The notes under the pieces were generated by a model. The model had not been told where the DNA came from. It did no database searches and saw only the letters and a list, made by a program, of their open reading frames with translations. From Candidatus Lachnoclostridium stercoripullorum (lineage in GTDB: Bacteria > Bacillota > Clostridia > Lachnospirales > Lachnospiraceae): a stretch of DNA of 33,035 nucleotides. The translations under genes were made by a program, and so were the position numbers. Position 1 is the first letter of the stretch; each line of letters begins with the position of its first letter. The stretch lies in the NCBI GenBank assembly GCA_019114845.1, contig DXEU01000071.1:1-33035 (forward strand). Reading direction: 5' to 3'. This document shows positions 25,989-33,035 of this stretch, piece after piece.

Positions 25989-26519
25989 GTGAATCACAAC
26001 ATGGAAGATTATCTGCTGGTAGACGGATACAATATCATATTTGCCTGGCCGGAGCTCAAAAGTCTGGCGGAGACCAACCTGGATTCCGCCCGCATCCGCC
26101 TGCAGGATATTCTCTGCAACTATCAGGGCTTTAAAAAGTGCCGGGTGATCCTGGTGTTCGACGGCTACAAAGTGAAGGGAAACCCCGGGGAGGTGCTCAA
26201 GTACCACAACATCCACGTCATCTTCACCAAGGAGGCGGAGACCGCGGACCAGTACATTGAAAAGGTGACCCAGGAGATCGGCCGCACCCACCATGTGCGG
26301 GTGGCCACCTCCGACCGCCTGGAGCAGGTGATCATCCTGGGAAAGGGAGCTGTCCGCATGTCCGCCAGGGACCTCTTCAAGGAGATCAGCGAGACCAACG
26401 ACGAGATCCACAAGCAGCACCTGGAGCGGATCCCCTCCAAAAAGAACCGGCTCTTCGACAACGTGGACGCCGACCTGTTCCAGTACTTGGAAGATATACG
26501 GCTGAACAGAAAAAAGTAA
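25989..26519 (+). CDS. NYN domain-containing protein (YacP/Rae1-like ribonuclease family)
   Basis: MEDYLLVDGYNIIFAWPELKSLAETNLDSARIRLQDILCNYQGFKKCRVILVFDGYKVKG...VIFTKEAETADQYIEKV...VRVATSDRLEQVIILGKGA. GTG at 25989 after AGGGGAGAGG; ATG at 26001 is the alternative. Confidence 0.9.
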   Translation: MNHNMEDYLLVDGYNIIFAWPELKSLAETNLDSARIRLQDILCNYQGFKKCRVILVFDGYKVKGNPGEVLKYHNIHVIFTKEAETADQYIEKVTQEIGRTHHVRVATSDRLEQVIILGKGAVRMSARDLFKEISETNDEIHKQHLERIPSKKNRLFDNVDADLFQYLEDIRLNRKK

Positions 26520-26628
26520 GAATTCTTTAAGCCTTCTGCTACTATCTCTTTCCCCCTTTATCTGATATACTGTCCCCGTCAGCAGGAAATGTTCCTGCCG
26601 GCCATTACCCCTAAGGAGGACATATACT

Positions 26629-27513
26629 ATGACTAAGAAGACAACGAGATCTATTCTGGCCGTTCTCGCAGCAGCGGCCGTTATCACCGCCGGAGGAGCT
26701 TTCTCCTCCATGGCTGAGCCCGCCTCTGACTTAAAGATCTGGGGGCCGGTGAGCGAGGTGACCGACTCCAGCCTGGTCATCGACAATCAGAATTCCAATT
26801 CCTACGCCGGGGATGTGGTGATCCACATTTCCGAGGAGACCCTGATTCTGGACGGCACCAGCGGCATGCCGGCATCTGTGGAGGAGGGCGAGACGGTGTA
26901 CGCCTACATCAGCCCGGCCATGACCATGAGCCTGCCGCCGCAGACCACGGCGGACATGATTCTCACCGACCTGCCCGCCGACTACAAGGCCCCGGACTAT
27001 ATTGAAGTGCAGTCCATGGAGGCAGTGGACGGAGGATACCGCCTCACGGCGGCGGACGGACTGACCTTCCAGGTGCCCGCCGACTGCCCCATTCTTCCCT
27101 ACCTCACCAGAAATATGCTGTACCTGGAGAACCTCTATCCCGGCGCCCGCTGCCTGGTGTGGTCCGACGGCAGCACCGCCTCCAAGATCATGATGTTCCA
27201 GCCCTACGGGCCTGAGGAGGCGGGAAGCGAGGACACGGTTCAGCCCTACGAGCAGCAGACCGGCTGGGTTCTCACCGAGGGCGAGGCCGGAACGGCGGAT
27301 GCCCGCTGGATCTACTACAACCAGGACGGATCCCTGGCCAAGGGATGGGTGGAGGACAGCGGAAAATGGTACTTCCTCAACCTGGAGACCGGCGTGATGG
27401 AGAGAAGCTGCTTCATCCAGGTGGACGGCAAGACCTACTACATGCAGGAGGACGGCTCCATGCTGACGGAGGCGAAGACCTTCACCCCCGCCGCCGACGG
27501 CTCCCTCTCCTGA
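26629..27513 (+). CDS. Secreted protein with C-terminal cell-wall/choline-binding-type repeats
   Basis: Signal peptide (MTKKTTRSILAVLAAAAVITAGGAFSSMA); C-terminal RWIYYNQDGSLAKGWVEDSGKWYFLNLETGVMERSCFIQVDGKTYYMQEDGSML repeats; AAGGAGG SD. Confidence 0.8.
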   Translation: MTKKTTRSILAVLAAAAVITAGGAFSSMAEPASDLKIWGPVSEVTDSSLVIDNQNSNSYAGDVVIHISEETLILDGTSGMPASVEEGETVYAYISPAMTMSLPPQTTADMILTDLPADYKAPDYIEVQSMEAVDGGYRLTAADGLTFQVPADCPILPYLTRNMLYLENLYPGARCLVWSDGSTASKIMMFQPYGPEEAGSEDTVQPYEQQTGWVLTEGEAGTADARWIYYNQDGSLAKGWVEDSGKWYFLNLETGVMERSCFIQVDGKTYYMQEDGSMLTEAKTFTPAADGSLS

Positions 27514-27549
27514 TGCATCATTCTGAATGATTCGATCCCAGAACGTCAA

Positions 27550-27582
27550 AGGGCGTGCAGCGAGGAAACTGCTGCACGCCCT
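27550..27582. terminator. Bidirectional Rho-independent terminator
   Basis: AGGGCGTGCAGC-gaggaaact-GCTGCACGCCCT between the convergent secreted-protein gene and tyrS. Confidence 0.8.
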
Positions 27583-27589
27583 ATCTGTT

Positions 27590-28816
27590 TTATTTCACCA
27601 CAATCTTCATGAAGTTCTTCTTGCCCCTCTTCACGATGATTCCATCGCTTCCGATCTGGTCCTTGGTGAACTCCGCCTTGATATCCTTCACCTGGGTTCC
27701 GTCCACGGACACGCCGCCCTGCTCCACATTTCTCCTGGCGTCGGAGCGGGAAGTGCACAGGCCGGACTTCTGCATGATGGCCAGCAGGCCGATCTTTCCG
27801 TCCTCAAAATCCTCATCCGTCAGCTCATAGCAGGGCATGTTGGCGGAATCGCCGGAGCCGCCGAAGAGAGCCTTGGAGGCTTCCTCCGCCTTCTTGGCCT
27901 CCTCCTCGCCGTGAACCAGGTTGGTGAGCTCGTAGGCCAGGATCTCCTTCGCCCTGTTCAACTGGCTGCCCTCCCACTTGTCCATCTCGTCGATCTGCTC
28001 CAGGGGAAGGAATGTGAGCATCCGCAGGCATTTGAGCACGTCGGCGTCGGCCACATTTCTCCAGTACTGGTAGAACTCGAAGGGAGAGGTCTTGTTGGGA
28101 TCCAGCCACACGGCGCCGGACTGGGTCTTGCCCATCTTCTTGCCCTCGGAGTTCAAGAGCAGGGTGATGGTCATGGCGTGGGCATCCTTGCCCAGCTTTC
28201 TGCGGATCAGCTCCGTGCCGCCCAGCATGTTGCTCCACTGGTCGTCGCCGCCGAACTGCATGTTGCAGCCGTATTTCTGGAACAGCATATAGAAGTCGTA
28301 GCTCTGCATGATCATGTAGTTGAACTCCAGGAAGCTGAGTCCCTTCTCCATTCTCTGCTTGTAGCACTCCGCCCGCAGCATGTTGTTGACGCTGAAGCAG
28401 GCTCCCACCTCCCGAAGAAGGTCGATGTAGTTTAACTTGGTCAGCCACTCGGCGTTGTTGACCATCAGGGCCTTTCCGTCGGAGAAATCGATGAAGCGGC
28501 TCATCTGCTTTTTGAAGCACTCGCAGTTGTGCTCGATGGTCTCCACCGTCATCATCTGTCTCATGTCGGTCCGGCCGGAGGGATCTCCGATCATGCCGGT
28601 ACCGCCGCCGATGAGGGCGATGGGCTTGTTTCCGGCCATCTGCAGCCGCTTCATCAGGCACAGGGCCATGAAATGTCCCACATGGAGGCTGTCCGCCGTG
28701 GGGTCAAAGCCGATGTAAAAGGTGGCCTGTCCATTGTTCACCATCTTTTTGATCTCTTCCTCGTTGGTCACCTGGGCGATCAGGCCGCGGGCCACTAACT
28801 CTTCATAAATCTGCAT
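27590..28816 (-). CDS. tyrS: Tyrosyl-tRNA synthetase
   Basis: YIGFDPTADSLHVGHFMALCLMKRLQMAGNKPIALIGGGTGMIGDPSGR...SEGKKMGKTQSGAVWLD (KMSKS-like) and C-terminal S4 domain. Confidence 0.96.
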   Translation of the reverse strand: MQIYEELVARGLIAQVTNEEEIKKMVNNGQATFYIGFDPTADSLHVGHFMALCLMKRLQMAGNKPIALIGGGTGMIGDPSGRTDMRQMMTVETIEHNCECFKKQMSRFIDFSDGKALMVNNAEWLTKLNYIDLLREVGACFSVNNMLRAECYKQRMEKGLSFLEFNYMIMQSYDFYMLFQKYGCNMQFGGDDQWSNMLGGTELIRRKLGKDAHAMTITLLLNSEGKKMGKTQSGAVWLDPNKTSPFEFYQYWRNVADADVLKCLRMLTFLPLEQIDEMDKWEGSQLNRAKEILAYELTNLVHGEEEAKKAEEASKALFGGSGDSANMPCYELTDEDFEDGKIGLLAIMQKSGLCTSRSDARRNVEQGGVSVDGTQVKDIKAEFTKDQIGSDGIIVKRGKKNFMKIVVK

Positions 28817-28839
28817 GTTTCTAATCTCCTTTTCAGCAA

Positions 28840-29149
28840 AATATAAAAGGCAGCTGCGTCCAAAAGGACGAGGCTGCCGCTCGTGTTACCACCTTTATTC
28901 ACAGACGGCTCGCACCGCCTGTCTCATGGAGTACTGACATACTCCGGCGGGAAATAACGTCCGCCGCCCCGTCGCCGCCTACTGAGACCGACCGCCGCCG
29001 CAGGAATCTGCCACCGCTGGTCCGTTGGGGGCGCTGCTCCGGGATGTATTCGTCCCCAGGGGGTGCGCGCGCCTCTCATCTCCCGGCTGCTTTCTGTCCG
29101 CCCGTTCCCGGAACTACTTGTTCCCTTCTCTGCATTTGCCTGTGAAATT
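28840..29149 (-). ncRNA. T-box leader riboswitch of tyrS
   Basis: Minus strand T-box AAAGGTGGTAACACGA (28896-28881). Terminator GGCAGC..CGTCC-TTTT-GGACG..GCTGCC-TTTT (28878-28845). Candidate Tyr specifier GAA-UAC-A (UAC = 29048-29046). Confidence 0.9.
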
Positions 29150-29155
29150 GTCTGT

Positions 29156-29185
29156 ATTATAAGCGCTTTTCCGCCCCTTTGTCAA
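29156..29185 (-). promoter_or_regulatory. SigA-type promoter for the tyrS T-box transcript
   Basis: Minus strand TTGACA-18 bp-TATAAT. Confidence 0.75.
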
Positions 29186-29193
29186 CACCCCAT

Positions 29194-30096
29194 TTACAAT
29201 TTTGACTGATAGACCGTCAGCAGCAGCACGGTTCCCAAAATCAGCCCGAATCCCAGAAGATCCATCCCGGTGAAGGACGTCCCCAGCCACAGAAAGGAGA
29301 TGATCACCGCCGACACCGGCTCCGTGCTGGCGTACAGGCTGCCCTTGAAGGGGCCGATGATGGACACGCCTCCCAGGTACAGGCCGAAGGCCACCGCCGT
29401 CCCGATCACCGTCACCCCGGCCAGGGCCAAAATCAGCCCCGCATCCCACGCCATCTCATATCTCCAGGGCCTCACCGCCGCAGTCATCACAATCCCCGCC
29501 AGGAACATCCCGAACCCCAGCACCTGGCAGACGCCGTAGCGCTTCATCAGATCTCCCGGAATCATGTTGTAGAGCACTCCCCCGAAGGCCGCCAGCAGGC
29601 CGAAGAACAGCGCCTTGGGCGTGAGCGTCAGCTCCCGGAAATTTCCGTGGGTCCCCAGGATGAACGTCCCGGCCAGGCACAGGACGATGGCGAGCCCCTC
29701 CACCGGGGACGGCATCCTCCTCTCCTGGGCGCAGACGATCAGCAGGATGAACACGGGAAACATGTACTGGAGCACCGTGGCCGTGCCCGCGTTGGAGTAC
29801 TGGATGGCCGCGTAATATGGATACTGGGCCATGAGAATCCCCGCCAGGGCGAACACGACCAGGTGGATCCGGTCTCTCCTGCTGTGAAAGATCTTGAGAT
29901 TTCCCTTTCCGCTGCGGATAAAGCCCGCCGCCATGAGCAGGATTCCCGCCCCGATCAATCGCAGGGCCACCAGCCACTCCGCCGTGGCCCCCTTCTCCTG
30001 AAACAAAAATTGTCCGCAGCAGCCGGAAAATCCCCAGCAGATTCCCCCGGCGATGGTCATCAGGCTGCCGATGCGCATCCGTTCTCCCTGACTCAT
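29194..30096 (-). CDS. EamA/DMT family transporter
   Basis: MSQGERMRIGSLMTIAGGICWGFSGCCGQFLFQEKGATAEWLVALRLIGAGILLMAAG...; ten-TM EamA duplication. Confidence 0.9.
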   Translation of the reverse strand: MSQGERMRIGSLMTIAGGICWGFSGCCGQFLFQEKGATAEWLVALRLIGAGILLMAAGFIRSGKGNLKIFHSRRDRIHLVVFALAGILMAQYPYYAAIQYSNAGTATVLQYMFPVFILLIVCAQERRMPSPVEGLAIVLCLAGTFILGTHGNFRELTLTPKALFFGLLAAFGGVLYNMIPGDLMKRYGVCQVLGFGMFLAGIVMTAAVRPWRYEMAWDAGLILALAGVTVIGTAVAFGLYLGGVSIIGPFKGSLYASTEPVSAVIISFLWLGTSFTGMDLLGFGLILGTVLLLTVYQSKL

Positions 30097-30125
30097 AGTT
30101 CTCCTCCTCTGGCCGCAAAAAGCTT

Positions 30126-30154
30126 TTGACCGCGGCATTGTTTTATATTATAAT
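30126..30154 (+). promoter_or_regulatory. SigA-type promoter for the DAHP synthase gene
   Basis: TTGACC-17 bp-TATAAT. Confidence 0.78.
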
Positions 30155-30240
30155 GAAAAATTAGAGGCTGGTCAATTTGTTCATAAACGGTTAGAAAAAT
30201 TATGCAAAATTTACCCGCACCGGCCAATGGAGGAGTACCA

Positions 30241-31272
30241 ATGAGTTTCGAGTTTGTACAGAAGCTGCCCACACCGGCGGAGATCAAGGACATGTTTCCC
30301 CTTCCCGCCCGCCTGGCAGCCATAAAAGCAGAGAGAGATCGGGAGATCCAGAAAATTTTCACCGGGGAGAGCGACAAATTCCTGGTGATCATCGGCCCCT
30401 GCTCCGCAGACAATGAGGACGCAGTCCTGGACTACACCACCCGCCTGGCGAAGGTGCAGGAGAAAGTGGCGGACCGCCTGCTCCTGATCCCCAGAGTCTA
30501 CACCAACAAGCCCCGCACCAACGGCCTGGGCTACAAGGGCATGCTCCATCAGCCCGACCCGGAAAAGCAGCCCAGCGTCTCCGAGGGGCTGCACGCCATC
30601 CGCCATCTCCACATGAAAGTGCTGGATGAGACGGGATTTTCCACCGCCGACGAGATGCTGTACCCGGAGAACGTCAGCTATCTAAACGACATCATGTCCT
30701 ACATCGCCGTGGGCGCCCGCTCCGTGGAGAATCAGCAGCACCGCCTGGTGAGCAGCGGCTGCGATGTCCCCGTGGGCATGAAGAACCCCACCAGCGGGGA
30801 TCTCTCCGTGATGCTGAATGCGGTGGTGGCCGCCCAGACCGGCCATGAATTTATCATGCGGGAGTGGGAGGTAAAGACCCACGGCAATCCCCTGACCCAC
30901 ACCATTCTCAGGGGCGCTGTGAGCAAGCACGGCCAGTGTCTGCCCAACTACCACTACGAGGACCTGATCCTCCTGTACCGCCTCTACCAGGAGCGGGATG
31001 TGAAGAACCGTGCCTGCATCGTGGATGCCAACCACTCCAACTCCAACAAGCAGTACATGGAGCAGGTCCGCATCGTGAAGGAGGTGCTCCACAGCCGCCG
31101 CCATTCTGACCAGATCCGTGAGATGGTCAAGGGCGTGATGATCGAGAGCTACATCGAGCCCGGCTCCCAGAAGGTGGGCGAGCACTGCTACGGCAAATCC
31201 ATCACCGACCCCTGCCTGGGTTGGGAGGATTCCGAGCGCCTGCTGTACGAGATCGCCGAGGGGCTGGAGTGA
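30241..31272 (+). CDS. aroF: 3-deoxy-7-phosphoheptulonate (DAHP) synthase, AroG/AroF type
   Basis: FLVIIGPCSADNEDAVLDYTTRLAKVQEKVADRLLLIPRVYTNKPRTNGLGYKGMLHQP...GARSVENQQHRLVSSGCDVPVGMKNPTSGDL...CIVDANHSNSNKQ. ATG at 30241 with TGGAGGAG SD. Confidence 0.94.
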   Translation: MSFEFVQKLPTPAEIKDMFPLPARLAAIKAERDREIQKIFTGESDKFLVIIGPCSADNEDAVLDYTTRLAKVQEKVADRLLLIPRVYTNKPRTNGLGYKGMLHQPDPEKQPSVSEGLHAIRHLHMKVLDETGFSTADEMLYPENVSYLNDIMSYIAVGARSVENQQHRLVSSGCDVPVGMKNPTSGDLSVMLNAVVAAQTGHEFIMREWEVKTHGNPLTHTILRGAVSKHGQCLPNYHYEDLILLYRLYQERDVKNRACIVDANHSNSNKQYMEQVRIVKEVLHSRRHSDQIREMVKGVMIESYIEPGSQKVGEHCYGKSITDPCLGWEDSERLLYEIAEGLE

Positions 31273-31280
31273 GGGGCGCC

Positions 31281-31766
31281 GTGATTCGCCCCGCCGTCCC
31301 CGCCGACGCCTCCCGCTTGGCGGAAATACAGATATTTGCCAAACGGACCGCTTTTCGGTCCGTTTTTCAGAATGATTTTGTATCCTTCAATGAGATGCAG
31401 GTGCTGGACTTAGCCCTGCGTTTTCGAGACGATCCGGACATGCGAAAGGGCGTGTTTGTCTGGGATGACGGAATCGTAAAAGCTATGACGAGGTGGGACA
31501 AGAGCCGGGAAAATTGCCTCCACTGGGAGTTGAAGGAACTGTATGTGGATCCATTTTTCCAGCACCAGGGGCTGGGGCTCTCCCTCCTGAAAGCCTTTCT
31601 CTCCTCCGCCAAACAGGCGGGAATGAGGACAGCCTCCCTCTGGGTCCTGGAAAAGAATCCGGCCGCCAGATCTCTGTACAGCCGCTGCGGCTTTGCCCCA
31701 GACGGATCCAGAAAACTCCAGGAAGGGACGTCGGAATATCTTCTGCAATATACAAAAGTCCTTTAG
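31281..31766 (+). CDS. GNAT N-acetyltransferase
   Basis: VIRPAVPADASRLAEIQIFAKRTAFRSVFQNDFVSFNEMQVLDLA...LYVDPFFQHQGLGLSLLKAFLSSAKQAG...LWVLEKNPAARSLYSRCGFAPDG. GTG start 8 nt after the DAHP synthase stop. Confidence 0.87.
   Translation: MIRPAVPADASRLAEIQIFAKRTAFRSVFQNDFVSFNEMQVLDLALRFRDDPDMRKGVFVWDDGIVKAMTRWDKSRENCLHWELKELYVDPFFQHQGLGLSLLKAFLSSAKQAGMRTASLWVLEKNPAARSLYSRCGFAPDGSRKLQEGTSEYLLQYTKVL
31341..31367 (+). terminator. Intrinsic-terminator-like hairpin inside the GNAT coding sequence
   Basis: AAACGGACCG-ctttt-CGGTCCGTTT-TTC: 10-bp perfect stem followed by a T run. Confidence 0.6.
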
Positions 31767-31769
31767 TTC

Positions 31770-32351
31770 TCACCCCTCTGCAGGCTCCGGCCGCACCACC
31801 TCCCGGAGGGCAAATTTCCCCTCTTCGAAATCATAGACAAAGATGCAGCAGTTGGTAAACCCCTTCTTCAGCTCCTCCGACGGATCCTGCACCCCCTTGA
31901 GGAAATTAAAGCAGGCCCCGCCGTGGGAGACCGCCAGCACGCTCCGGTGATCTTCTTTCTCCATGATCTCCGTCAGCGTTCTGGTCATCCGCTCCCGCAC
32001 CTGATCCGTGGACTCACCGCCAAACTGGAGATAGTAGGTGACCGCCCTCACCGGATCCTTGCAGGCCAGCCGCTCGCTCTCCGCTTCCAGCTGCCCGTAA
32101 AACACCTCCTTGAGCCCCTTTAACCGCACGTATGGGAGGTTCGTCACCAGCTCCAGGGTGTCGCAGCACCGCTCGCTGGTGGAGCTGTAGGCGTGGTCGA
32201 AGGCGATCCCCTTCTCCTCAAAATAGCGTCTGGCCCCCAGGGCCTGCCGCTTTCCCAGCTCCGTCAGGGGAGAATCACACCAGCCCTGAATCCGTTTCTG
32301 TTCATTGAACATGGTCTGTCCATGGCGCATCAGGTATAATCGTTTCTTCAT
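31770..32351 (-). CDS. Histidine phosphatase family protein (phosphoglycerate mutase-like)
   Basis: MKKRLYLMRHGQTMFNEQKRIQGWCDSPLTELGKRQA (RHG motif), VLAVSHGGACFNF. Confidence 0.92.
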   Translation of the reverse strand: MKKRLYLMRHGQTMFNEQKRIQGWCDSPLTELGKRQALGARRYFEEKGIAFDHAYSSTSERCCDTLELVTNLPYVRLKGLKEVFYGQLEAESERLACKDPVRAVTYYLQFGGESTDQVRERMTRTLTEIMEKEDHRSVLAVSHGGACFNFLKGVQDPSEELKKGFTNCCIFVYDFEEGKFALREVVRPEPAEG

Positions 32352-32379
32352 AATCTCCTCCTCTTTTCACTTCTCTCTG

Positions 32380-32793
32380 TCAAAGCACCATCAGCAAGGT
32401 TCCCGCCCCGATCAGCACACAGCCCGCCAGAGATTTTCCTGTGAAATTCTCATGGAGAAACACAAAAGCCAGCACCAGAGTGATCACCACGCTGAGCTTG
32501 TCGATGGGCACCACTTTGGACGCATCTCCCATCTGCAGAGCACGGTAATAGCACAGCCAGGACGCCCCCGTCGCCAGCCCAGAGAGAATCAAAAACAGCC
32601 AGCTCCTTCTGCTGATGGCCGTGATCTCACCCTGGGCGTGGGTGAGGAACACCATCCCCCAGGCCATCACCACCACTACCATGGTCCGAATGGCCGTAGC
32701 TAGGTTGGAATTAACCCCATCGATCCCCACCTTGGCAAGGATGGATGTCAAAGCCGCAAATACTGCCGACAGCAGTGCAAATACCATCCACAT
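32380..32793 (-). CDS. EamA family transporter, single-domain (about 137 aa)
   Basis: MWMVFALLSAVFAALTSILAKVGIDGVNSNLATAIRTMVVVVMAWGMVF...GASWLCYYRALQMGDASKVVPIDKLSVVITLVLAFVFLHE; half-size DMT. ATG at 32793 with GGGGAG SD. Confidence 0.9.
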   Translation of the reverse strand: MWMVFALLSAVFAALTSILAKVGIDGVNSNLATAIRTMVVVVMAWGMVFLTHAQGEITAISRRSWLFLILSGLATGASWLCYYRALQMGDASKVVPIDKLSVVITLVLAFVFLHENFTGKSLAGCVLIGAGTLLMVL

Positions 32794-32827
32794 ACTCCCA
32801 TCTCCCCTTTCGTCGTATTGCTCTTCT

Positions 32828-32855
32828 ATTTTATCACGCCCCGCCCCTTCCGCAA
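32828..32855 (-). promoter_or_regulatory. Putative promoter for the EamA-phosphatase unit
   Basis: Minus strand TTGCGG-16 bp-TAAAAT. Confidence 0.4.
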
Positions 32856-32905
32856 GTTCTTTTTCTCCTGCCCACTCGCGGCATAAATGCCGCTCGCCGG
32901 GCTTA

Positions 32906-33035
32906 CAAAAAAGTGTGCGCTCCTGCGCACACTCGCGCCGGAGCGCGGTTGCGTCAGCAACCAATTTCCTTAAGCGCGGAGTGCGCATCCACAGCGGAGC
33001 GTTTTTATTTAATAGGGAACGAAGTTTCCTATTAA
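32906..33035. repeat. 130-bp multi-hairpin intergenic repeat, copy 2 (inverted relative to copy 1; truncated by the window end)
   Basis: 128/130 identical to the reverse complement of 345-474. Confidence 0.95.

Noticed and set aside
32878-32893. GCGGCA-TAAA-TGCCGC hairpin next to repeat copy 2
   Set aside because: Absent next to copy 1, so not part of the shared element; short and without a T-tract on either side.
1-33035. Search by eye for CRISPR arrays, tRNAs, IS elements, prophage or defence genes
   Set aside because: No regularly spaced repeats, transposase/integrase motifs, tRNA-like cloverleafs or defence-associated domains were recognised.

Overview
The window is 33,035 bp of GC-rich chromosomal DNA of clostridial (probably Lachnospiraceae) character. 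It is densely packed with housekeeping-type genes. I see no CRISPR array, prophage, IS element, rRNA or tRNA gene. A run of 23 co-oriented minus-strand genes (apbE to holA, about 0.5-23.4 kb) includes the late-competence genes comEA and comEC, holA, a WalR-type response regulator, a sensor kinase, a GerMN lipoprotein, folD/fchA, and yfhO/gtrA. It is followed by lysR, an aspartate-type aminotransferase, a YacP-like NYN protein, a cell-wall-binding secreted protein, T-box-controlled tyrS, DAHP synthase and several small genes. The signals most worth a second look are mainly non-coding or organisational. (1) A 130-bp multi-hairpin repeat occurs as a near-identical inverted pair (128/130) at the two ends of the window. 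(2) A 15-bp hairpin sequesters the Shine-Dalgarno of a YdcZ-type transporter directly after the folD stop. (3) comEC appears to start at an AUC codon with a perfect SD. (4) The response regulator and histidine kinase are separated by 9.5 kb carrying ten other genes. (5) An intrinsic-terminator-like hairpin lies inside a GNAT coding sequence downstream of DAHP synthase. (6) A perfect palindrome lies inside the spacer of the gtrA-yfhO promoter. No clearly new multi-gene defence or metabolic system was found. All comparisons to other genomes are inference, because no search could be run.
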